Shown: positions 17,014 through 23,076 of the stretch, piece by piece | Numbering within the stretch: position 1 is the stretch's first letter | Layout: every line of letters starts with the position of its first letter | Source: Proteobacteria bacterium UBA1847 | Lineage (GTDB): Bacteria > Pseudomonadota > Gammaproteobacteria > Steroidobacterales > Woeseiaceae | Assembly (NCBI GenBank): GCA_002338605.1 | Contig: DDIP01000149.1 | Coordinates: 619 to 23,694, forward strand | Length of the DNA stretch: 23,076 bases | Reading direction: 5' to 3' | Program-made: the position numbers and the translations under genes | Notes under the pieces: generated by a model | Database searches by the model: none | Told to the model about the DNA's origin: nothing | The model's input: only the letters and a program-made list of their open reading frames with translations

Positions 17014-17882
17014 TTCGCAGTTTTTTATTTGTACCAGCTGACAGCGAGCGAAAGCTGGCCAAAGCCGGCGATTGCGGCGCCGATGCCCTGATTCTCGATC
17101 TCGAAGATTCCGTCAGGGCCGAAGCACGACCCGATGCGCGTCGAATGGCTTCTGAATACCTGCGCGGCAAGGAAAACGTCTGGGTACGAATCAATCCCAT
17201 CGACAGCGACGACGCGATTGCGGACCTTGAGGGTGTCATGCCATCGGCGCCGGCGGGTATCGTCCTGCCGAAGCCGCGAAGTGCTGCGGCCGTGGTTGAA
17301 CTTGCAGTACGGCTGACCGAGCTGGAAGGCCGTCATCAGATCGAACCCGGTCGAACGCAGATCGTTTCATTATGCACCGAGCGGCCTGAAGCACTGTTCA
17401 CGCTCAACTCCTATGTCGCCTCGACTGAGCGCCTTGCGGGCTTGTCCTGGGGCGCGGAGGACCTGAGCGCTGCACTCGGTGCCGCAGCCAACCGGGACAA
17501 CGATGGCAACTGGTTGCCAACCTATGAGATGGCTCGCTCGATGTGCCTGCTTGCGGCATCAGCAGCGCAAGTGGCGGCGATCGATACGGTTTTCACTGAA
17601 TTCAGGAATACCGAGGGCCTGCAGCACTATGCGATGAAGGCTCGGCGCGATGGATTTTCCGGCATGTTGGCGATTCACCCTGTACAGATTGACATCATCA
17701 ACGCGGCCTTCACGCCGACGCAGGCGGAACTGGAACATGCCGAACGAATCGTTGAGTTGTTCGCAGCCAATCCCGGGGCTGGAACCATCGGCATGGATGG
17801 CAAGATGATCGACAGACCGCATCTCGTACAGGCCAAGCGCCTGCTGGCTGTTGCAAGACAAGTAGAATCAAGAGGGCAGTAA
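17010..17882 (+). CDS. HpcH/HpaI aldolase, CitE-like CoA-ester lyase
   Basis: This is a 290-residue TIM-barrel enzyme of the CitE group, which cleaves or forms malyl-CoA, citramalyl-CoA or similar esters with magnesium. [17 protein letters not shown] and [11 protein letters not shown] at the N-terminus, the acid residues of [14 protein letters not shown], and [17 protein letters not shown] near the end are family hallmarks. ATG 17010 was chosen because it forms an ATGA overlap with the MaoC stop, and the family begins at this RS-LFVP segment. An in-frame start at 16974 would merely extend into maoC. The acs start is four bases after the stop. The precise substrate is not determined. Confidence 0.88.
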   Translation: MIRSFLFVPADSERKLAKAGDCGADALILDLEDSVRAEARPDARRMASEYLRGKENVWVRINPIDSDDAIADLEGVMPSAPAGIVLPKPRSAAAVVELAVRLTELEGRHQIEPGRTQIVSLCTERPEALFTLNSYVASTERLAGLSWGAEDLSAALGAAANRDNDGNWLPTYEMARSMCLLAASAAQVAAIDTVFTEFRNTEGLQHYAMKARRDGFSGMLAIHPVQIDIINAAFTPTQAELEHAERIVELFAANPGAGTIGMDGKMIDRPHLVQAKRLLAVARQVESRGQ

Positions 17883-17886
17883 TACT

Positions 17887-19836
17887 ATGGAATCTCACAT
17901 TTATCCGGTACCCGTCGCCGTCGAGAAACGGGCGCTGATCAAAGCTACTGACTATGCAGAAATGTACGCGAGGTCGATAGACGAAAACGAAGTCTTCTGG
18001 GCCGAGCAGGCAAAGCGCATCGACTGGATCAAACCGTTCAGCGTGGTCAAAGATGTGAGCTTCGCGAAAGACGATTTGCATATTCGCTGGTACGAAGACG
18101 GTACGTTAAACGCATGCTTCAATTGCGTTGACCGGCACCTCGATTCAAAGGCCGACGATGTTGCGATTATCTGGGAGGGCGATGACCCTGAGCGTGACCT
18201 CACGATTACCTATGCCGATCTGCACCGGCGCGTTTGCAAATTTGCCAATTCGCTGAAGGCACTGGGCGCAAGGAAGGGCGACCGCATTACCATTTACATG
18301 CCAATGATTCCGGAAGCGGCGGTCGCAATGCTCGCGTGTGCACGTATCGGCGCCGTTCATTCCGTAGTCTTCGGCGGTTTCTCCCCCGACGCATTGGCAG
18401 GCCGCATTCACGATTGTGAGTCGAATATCGTCATCACTGCCGATGAGGGTGTGCGTGGCGGTAGAGGCGTACCCTTGAAGGCCAATGTCGATGCGGCAGC
18501 GGCACAGGCGGAGGTGACGACGCTTGAGAAAGTCCTGGTCGTCAGGAACACGGGCAAGGACATCAGTTGGGTCGAGGGGCGCGACATCTGGCTGCACGAC
18601 ATCGAAGAGCAGGTCGATGCCGATTGCCCTTGCGAAGAAATGAGCGCTGAAGACCCGCTGTTCATTCTTTATACCTCAGGATCGACAGGTAAGCCGAAGG
18701 GCGTGCTGCACACAACAGGCGGCTACCTGGTTTACGTGTCGATGACGCACGAATACGTTTTTGACTACCACCCCGGTGATGTTTACTGGTGTACGGCCGA
18801 TGTCGGCTGGGTGACAGGCCACAGCTATATCGTTTACGGCCCGCTCGCCAACGGTGCAATCACGTTGATGTTCGAGGGCGTACCGAACTATCCGAGTTCG
18901 TCGAGATTCTGGCAGGTTTGCGACAAGCACCAGGTAAACATCTGCTACACAGCGCCAACCGCGATTCGCGCCCTGATGCGGGATGGCGACAGTCCGGTGA
19001 AGAAAACGTCGCGCAAGAGTTTGCGGCTGCTCGGTTCCGTCGGCGAGCCAATCAACCCGGAAGCCTGGGAATGGTATTACCGTGTTGTCGGCGAGGAGCG
19101 CTGTCCGGTCGTCGACACGTGGTGGCAAACTGAAACGGGAGGCATCCTGATCAGCCCGTTACCGGGCGCAACACCATTGAAGTCGGGGTCAGCAACCAAA
19201 CCCCTGTTTGGCATTATGCCGGCGATTGTGGACGGTGAAGGCAAGGAGCTGGAAGGCGCAGCCGAGGGCAACCTGGTTATTCGCGACAGCTGGCCTGGCC
19301 AGATGCGCACGGTCTATGGTGATCATGATCGCTTTGTCGAAACATATTTCTCAACCTTCGAAGGCAGTTATTTTACCGGCGATGGCGTGCGCCGGGACGA
19401 AGACGGTTACTACTGGATCACCGGTCGTGTTGATGATGTACTGAACGTATCCGGGCATCGCATGGGCACGGCCGAAGTCGAGAGTGCCCTGGTCGCCCAC
19501 CACGACGTTGCTGAAGCCGCCGTCGTCGGCTATCCGCATGACATCAAGGGGCAGGGCATCTACGCTTACGTCACACTGATGGCGGGTGTTGCGGCGACCG
19601 ATGAGTTAAGAAAAGAGCTGGAACTGTGGGTACGCAAGGAAATCGGCCCGATTGCAAAACCTGACCTGATTCAATGGGCACCCGGCCTGCCGAAAACGCG
19701 GTCCGGAAAAATCATGCGGCGAATATTGCGCAAGGTCGCCGCAGATGATTTCGGCAATCTCGGCGATACATCAACGCTTGCCGACCCGGGGGTCGTTGAG
19801 GATTTGATTCAGAATCGCCAGAACAAAGCCAGCTAG
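17887..19836 (+). CDS. acs: Acetyl-CoA synthetase
   Basis: Acs converts acetate, ATP and CoA to acetyl-CoA via acetyl-AMP. The 649-residue length is that of classical Acs. The adenylate-forming signature [11 protein letters not shown] starts at Y262. The acetate-pocket tryptophan corresponds to W413 in [11 protein letters not shown]608 in [11 protein letters not shown] is the catalytic lysine that is acetylated for control in Salmonella (K609). [19 protein letters not shown] is typical of Acs rather than longer-chain synthetases. The gene ends the maoC-citE-acs group and converges with tagH, with only seven bases between stops and no hairpin terminator seen. Confidence 0.94.
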   Translation: MESHIYPVPVAVEKRALIKATDYAEMYARSIDENEVFWAEQAKRIDWIKPFSVVKDVSFAKDDLHIRWYEDGTLNACFNCVDRHLDSKADDVAIIWEGDDPERDLTITYADLHRRVCKFANSLKALGARKGDRITIYMPMIPEAAVAMLACARIGAVHSVVFGGFSPDALAGRIHDCESNIVITADEGVRGGRGVPLKANVDAAAAQAEVTTLEKVLVVRNTGKDISWVEGRDIWLHDIEEQVDADCPCEEMSAEDPLFILYTSGSTGKPKGVLHTTGGYLVYVSMTHEYVFDYHPGDVYWCTADVGWVTGHSYIVYGPLANGAITLMFEGVPNYPSSSRFWQVCDKHQVNICYTAPTAIRALMRDGDSPVKKTSRKSLRLLGSVGEPINPEAWEWYYRVVGEERCPVVDTWWQTETGGILISPLPGATPLKSGSATKPLFGIMPAIVDGEGKELEGAAEGNLVIRDSWPGQMRTVYGDHDRFVETYFSTFEGSYFTGDGVRRDEDGYYWITGRVDDVLNVSGHRMGTAEVESALVAHHDVAEAAVVGYPHDIKGQGIYAYVTLMAGVAATDELRKELELWVRKEIGPIAKPDLIQWAPGLPKTRSGKIMRRILRKVAADDFGNLGDTSTLADPGVVEDLIQNRQNKAS

Positions 19837-19843
19837 GCTTGCA

Positions 19844-21253
19844 TCAGGCTTTCAGCTGATCCTGAGAAACTTCGCGTGACAGCGAATCTTCCAGTTCGTC
19901 GATAAAGCTGCGATCGATTTGATTCGCGCCGGTTTCGGTCAGTACATCGACAGCGTCGCCACTCTCGAAATGGGACTCGCGAGGGAGTTCTGAAGCATCG
20001 AGCTTTTGCGTGGTCATAAGGTCAGGATCGTCAATCGGGTCCGTGGCATTTTCCGAGTTGGTCGCCTCGAGACCACCCTGGCGATCATGTCGCTGGTATT
20101 CAGCGACCTGGCGCTCGTATGCCTTGACGAATTCTTCACCGAACATCTGTGGGAAGCGGCCACCGCCTTTCTCCGTGATAATCGGGTACAGGTCCTTATA
20201 GAGTTCCCAATACTTGGACTTGTTCATGAAGCTCAATAGCCCGCCGCCGAGTGTGCGGTCAAAGCCTTCCTGCAACTCGTCGGGCTCAAAGCGATCGGCA
20301 AACTCGAGAAACGCACTGTTCATCGCATCGAGAAACGCGTTCTGGTGATTGAGCAGGTCGCGGCAAACTTCGCGAATGGAATCCTTGGCACCGAGATAGT
20401 CGCCTTCACCACCCACCAGCAATTGCTTGATCAGGTCGTTGGTGTTCTCGGAAAACTTCATTGGATTGTTGTGTCTCGGCAGGACCGTGGTCTGGTCCAG
20501 GCGGAACGCATTCTTCAGATTGGCACGACTGGCGAGCAAGTCGGTTGCGCCTTTGACGAACTCGCGCAATACCTGGCCAGCCGTCATCATCATTTCCGGG
20601 CGGTTAACCGACGGGTGTAGTTCCACTCGACTGACACCAAGTCCATCAAGAAACGAGTCAAACAAGTCCTCAGCCGACACTTCAAGCGCCGACGATTCCT
20701 TCGTTACTGATTTCTTTGATTTCACCGGGGCTTTGGCAACAGGCTTTGGTTCCGAAACGGATTTCTTCGGGGTGGTGCCGAACAATACCGATTGAAACTC
20801 CTCATCACCGGTAATTTCTTCTTCATCCAGCAGTTTCATGCCGGTTCGCAAGGAAACCTCATCAACCAGTTGCTGACTGTGATCCGGAGCGTTCTGCGCA
20901 TCGATGTCCAGCGGCATGACCAGGCTCTCGCCGGAATCAACCGACACGCGAATCTTGAAATCGCCCATGCGCAGGGTATCGCCATCGAACAGGCGGCGTG
21001 GATTGCCTTTGCCGATGGGCTCCATCTCATTGTTGACGTAGACCCCGTTGCTGCTGGTGTCGATCAGGTAATAAATACCGCCCTTGAAATCGATCGCAGC
21101 GTGGCGACCGGAGATGTAGCGATCCGGGTCCGGCAGAATCCAGTCATTGTGCAACGAACGACCAATGGTGCCGCCATTGTCAAAGAATTCGCGGACGGCA
21201 TCGTCCCCGACAAGATCGGCGTGATCGCTGATTATTCTGAGCTCAAGCGGCAT
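19844..21253 (-). CDS. tagH: FHA-domain protein of the type VI secretion TagH/ImpI type
   Basis: This is a 469-residue cytoplasmic protein. An N-terminal FHA domain (about 25-105) has the phosphothreonine-binding residues in TIGRSLHND, ISGRHAAI and DTSSNGVYVNN. A low-complexity Lys/Pro/Ser linker follows (about 165-195), then a helical C-terminal domain (about 205-400) with LREFVKGATDLLASR and NPMKFSENTNDLIKQLLVGG. That order is typical of the T6SS-associated FHA protein TagH, which takes part in threonine-phosphorylation control of secretion. No other T6SS gene is in the window, so it is isolated or its partners lie elsewhere. The call rests on the C-terminal domain and is good, while actual T6SS function is inferred. 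Confidence 0.83.
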   Translation of the reverse strand: MPLELRIISDHADLVGDDAVREFFDNGGTIGRSLHNDWILPDPDRYISGRHAAIDFKGGIYYLIDTSSNGVYVNNEMEPIGKGNPRRLFDGDTLRMGDFKIRVSVDSGESLVMPLDIDAQNAPDHSQQLVDEVSLRTGMKLLDEEEITGDEEFQSVLFGTTPKKSVSEPKPVAKAPVKSKKSVTKESSALEVSAEDLFDSFLDGLGVSRVELHPSVNRPEMMMTAGQVLREFVKGATDLLASRANLKNAFRLDQTTVLPRHNNPMKFSENTNDLIKQLLVGGEGDYLGAKDSIREVCRDLLNHQNAFLDAMNSAFLEFADRFEPDELQEGFDRTLGGGLLSFMNKSKYWELYKDLYPIITEKGGGRFPQMFGEEFVKAYERQVAEYQRHDRQGGLEATNSENATDPIDDPDLMTTQKLDASELPRESHFESGDAVDVLTETGANQIDRSFIDELEDSLSREVSQDQLKA

Positions 21254-21318
21254 GAAGGTTTCCGGTCTGGTTAGTGGTCAAATAGTGCAACGAAACAATG
21301 AGATAGGATGCCGAGTAG

Positions 21319-21357
21319 TTCACATAACGGGGCCAGCGGTGACTGGTATTATGTGAA
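21319..21357. promoter_or_regulatory. Inverted repeat between tagH and the DUF1820 gene
   Basis: Nine-base perfect arms, TTCACATAA (21319-21327) and TTATGTGAA (21349-21357), enclose a shorter inverted repeat CCAG/CTGG. It lies in the 202-base divergent intergenic region (21254-21455). It may be an operator or an RNA hairpin. The half-sites face the wrong way for CRP. Confidence 0.45.
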
Positions 21358-21361
21358 AATT

Positions 21362-21377
21362 GTCCCATATGCGGGAC
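21362..21377. promoter_or_regulatory. Second short inverted repeat, GTCCC-GGGAC
   Basis: GTCCC (21362-21366) and GGGAC (21373-21377) flank ATATGC directly after the larger inverted repeat. No T-run follows, so it is not a terminator. It may be part of a combined regulatory site upstream of the DUF1820 gene. Confidence 0.3.
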
Positions 21378-21455
21378 GATAGGCGGAATGCGGCTAAATC
21401 GCGCCCTTTCGGGTGGTTTTGGTTACACTACGCGGCCTCAAAAGGCGGCCATACG

Positions 21456-21785
21456 ATGAGTCAGAAACCACTGTACAAAGTCATATTCATGAGCCGGGGA
21501 CAGGTCTATGAGATCTATGCCCGCGGCGTTGGTCACGGCGACATGTTCGGCTTCGTCGAAGTCGAAGAGCTTGTTTTCGGCGAACGCACGACGCTGGTCG
21601 TCGATCCGTCCGAAGAAAAGATCAAAAGCGAATTCGAAAACGTGAAACGCACCTACCTGCCGATGCACGCAATTATTCGAATCGATGAGGTCGACAAGCA
21701 GGGCGTCAGCAAGATCAGCAAGCTCGAAGGTGGCAACGTGACCCAGTTCCCTGTGCCGGTGTATACACCGGGCGACAAGGGCTAG
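21456..21785 (+). CDS. DUF1820 family protein
   Basis: This is a 109-residue soluble protein of the proteobacterial DUF1820 family, whose function is not known. The conserved start KPLYKVIFMSRGQVYEIYAR, the central FGFVEVEELVFGERTTLVVDPSEEKIK and IIRIDEVDKQGVSKI are recognised. No signal peptide or membrane segment is seen. I chose ATG 21456, preceded by AAGG, although the frame is open to 21360. The extra 32 residues of the longer form (Arg/Trp/His-rich) look untranslated and overlap the inverted repeat. purL starts 55 bases downstream. Confidence 0.85.
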   Translation: MSQKPLYKVIFMSRGQVYEIYARGVGHGDMFGFVEVEELVFGERTTLVVDPSEEKIKSEFENVKRTYLPMHAIIRIDEVDKQGVSKISKLEGGNVTQFPVPVYTPGDKG

Positions 21786-21802
21786 GGTCTGTTAGTGGAC
21801 CT

Positions 21803-21811
21803 TGGTATAGT
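21803..21811 (+). promoter_or_regulatory. Extended -10 promoter for purL (predicted)
   Basis: TGGTATAGT is an extended -10 (TGn then TATAGT at 21806-21811) in the 55-base gap between the DUF1820 gene and purL. Transcription would begin near 21818, about 23 bases before the purL ATG. No clear -35 is present. Confidence 0.4.
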
Positions 21812-21840
21812 CCCGATTTCGTCCCGACCTCCCGCACACT

Positions 21841-23076
21841 ATGCTTGAACTGCCCGGTCAGCCGGCACTCTCCAATTTTCGAATCGCCAAACTGACGCGG
21901 GCCTTGAAGCGCCTCGACGAACGAGTCGACTCGCTGCAGGCACAATTCGTCTATTTCGTCGCGACGAATACGGATCTGTCACGTGAGGAACGTTCACGGC
22001 TCGACGCGCTGCTATTGACCGGCGACAAGTCGCCGCGGCCTAAAAAAGGTGCTCACCAATTCATCGTTGTGCCGCGCCCCGGCACGATTTCGCCCTGGTC
22101 ATCAAAGGCTACCGACATTGCCAGGGCCTGTGACATTGACGCTGTTGACCGCATCGAACGTGGCATCCTTTACTCGGTCAGGTTCGCGAAGAACGTCAGT
22201 CCTGATGAAGCAGCTGCAGTTGCACCAGCATTGTTCGATCGCATGACGGAAGCCGTGTTCACGAGCAGCAAGGACGCCGAACGTCTGTTCGACGTCCACG
22301 AACCCGCACCGCTGGTCGTCATTCCGTTGAAGGCAGAAGGCCGTGAGGCACTGGTCGCTGCCAATATTTCGCTTGGCATGGCCCTGAGTGATGGTGAAAT
22401 CGACTACCTCGTTCAAAGCTACTCGGGCCTGGATCGGGATCCGACTGATGCCGAACTGATGATGTTCGCACAGGCGAATTCCGAACACTGTCGACACAAG
22501 ATTTTCAACGCGAGCTGGATCATCGACGGTGAGCCGCAGGACAAGCGCCTGTTCGGCATGATCAAGTCAACCACCGAAAAGACGCCGGCCGGCGTCATTT
22601 CAGCGTATTCCGACAACGCCGCCGTTATCGAAGGCTGGGACGGTGCACGCCTGATGCCAGCGCCAACGACTCGTGAGTTCGCCTACGTCGAGGAACCGAT
22701 TCATATCCTGATGAAGGTGGAAACGCACAATCATCCCACGGCTATCTCGCCGTTTGCCGGCGCGGCCACTGGCTCCGGGGGCGAGATTCGCGACGAAGGT
22801 GCGACGGGACTCGGCGCCAAGCCAAAGGCCGGACTAATGGGCTTCACGGTTTCGCATTTGCGGATTCCCGGTTTCGCGCAGCCCTGGGAAGACGATTTCC
22901 CGCACCCCGACCGGCTGGCAACACCACTCGAGATCATGATTGAAGGCCCTGTTGGCGGCGCGGCGTTTAACAATGAATTTGGCCGTCCGAATCTCGCCGG
23001 CTACTTTCGTACCTTCGAAACGTCGTTGCCGGGTTTGCCCGAGAACGAGATTCGTGGCTATCACAAACCCATCATG
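21841..23076 (+). CDS. purL: Phosphoribosylformylglycinamidine synthase, N-terminal part, truncated by window end
   Basis: PurL converts FGAR, glutamine and ATP to FGAM in purine synthesis. The reading frame is open from ATG 21841 to the last base, giving 412 residues of a protein that is about 1,290 long in proteobacteria. The start MLELPGQPALSNFRIAKL, the conserved RPGTISPWSSKATDIA, ANSEHCRHKIFNA and VETHNHPTAISPFAGAATGS are all present. Together these cover the N-terminal PurS-like domain, linker and start of the first AIRS-like catalytic domain. No clear Shine-Dalgarno sequence precedes the ATG. The remainder, including the glutaminase domain, is outside the window. Confidence 0.96.
   Translation, partial: MLELPGQPALSNFRIAKLTRALKRLDERVDSLQAQFVYFVATNTDLSREERSRLDALLLTGDKSPRPKKGAHQFIVVPRPGTISPWSSKATDIARACDIDAVDRIERGILYSVRFAKNVSPDEAAAVAPALFDRMTEAVFTSSKDAERLFDVHEPAPLVVIPLKAEGREALVAANISLGMALSDGEIDYLVQSYSGLDRDPTDAELMMFAQANSEHCRHKIFNASWIIDGEPQDKRLFGMIKSTTEKTPAGVISAYSDNAAVIEGWDGARLMPAPTTREFAYVEEPIHILMKVETHNHPTAISPFAGAATGSGGEIRDEGATGLGAKPKAGLMGFTVSHLRIPGFAQPWEDDFPHPDRLATPLEIMIEGPVGGAAFNNEFGRPNLAGYFRTFETSLPGLPENEIRGYHKPIM

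Noticed and set aside
19844..21253. Part of a type VI secretion gene cluster
   Set aside because: No tss, hcp, vgrG, ppkA or pppA gene is seen on either side within the window.
21319..21357. CRP-like binding site
   Set aside because: CRP sites read TGTGA-N6-TCACA. Here the half-sites face the opposite way and are 21 bases apart.

Overview
The window looks like a chromosomal segment of a gammaproteobacterium, probably free-living and perhaps marine. Reasons are the single-chain proteobacterial PurL, TadA, MltF, a DUF1820 protein, a TagH-type FHA protein, a bacterial lipocalin and a lipoprotein with a GlyGly-CTERM tail. The genus cannot be read from the sequence. No phage genes, insertion sequences or CRISPR arrays were seen.

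Layout. (1) 1-4062, housekeeping: the 3' part of guaA, a sugar C-methyltransferase-like gene, tadA, and convergent mltF. (2) 4056-4450: a tRNA-Ser(CGA) gene. Its last 18 bases plus terminator are tandemly repeated with a 133-bp period, resembling the organisation of the E. coli tyrT repeats. (3) 4557-6724: a lipoprotein with a GlyGly-CTERM tail and an APC-type amino acid permease. (4) 6755-12307, minus strand: a tightly packed five-gene operon of lysine 2,3-aminomutase (kamA), two D-Ala-D-Ala-ligase-like ATP-grasp enzymes, a GNAT/acetylpolyamine-amidohydrolase fusion and a second GNAT. (5) 12513-15807: a DUF885 metallopeptidase-like lipoprotein, then a lipocalin and an SDR-type NAD(P)-binding protein on the minus strand. 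(6) 15929-19836: ppa, then a coupled MaoC dehydratase, CitE-like lyase and acs group. (7) 19844-23076: an isolated tagH, a DUF1820 gene, and the first 412 codons of purL.

Working together. The kamA operon is the most interesting part. KamA keeps all residues needed to turn L-lysine into beta-lysine. Two peptide-bond-type ligases and two acetyltransferase modules plus a polyamine-deacetylase-like module follow with junctions of 1-3 bases. I infer a small-molecule pathway that makes an acetylated or transiently acetylated beta-lysine amide, possibly a compatible solute or a peptide-like metabolite. I know of no characterised pathway with this composition. The convergent permease could serve uptake, but that is only a neighbourhood argument.

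The maoC-citE-acs group suggests acetate activation coupled to breakdown or formation of a malyl- or citramalyl-type CoA ester. From memory of the Pseudomonas gene order (guaA, tadA, mltF, purL close together), the roughly 17 kb between mltF and purL would be an insertion or rearrangement into an otherwise conserved neighbourhood beside a tRNA gene.
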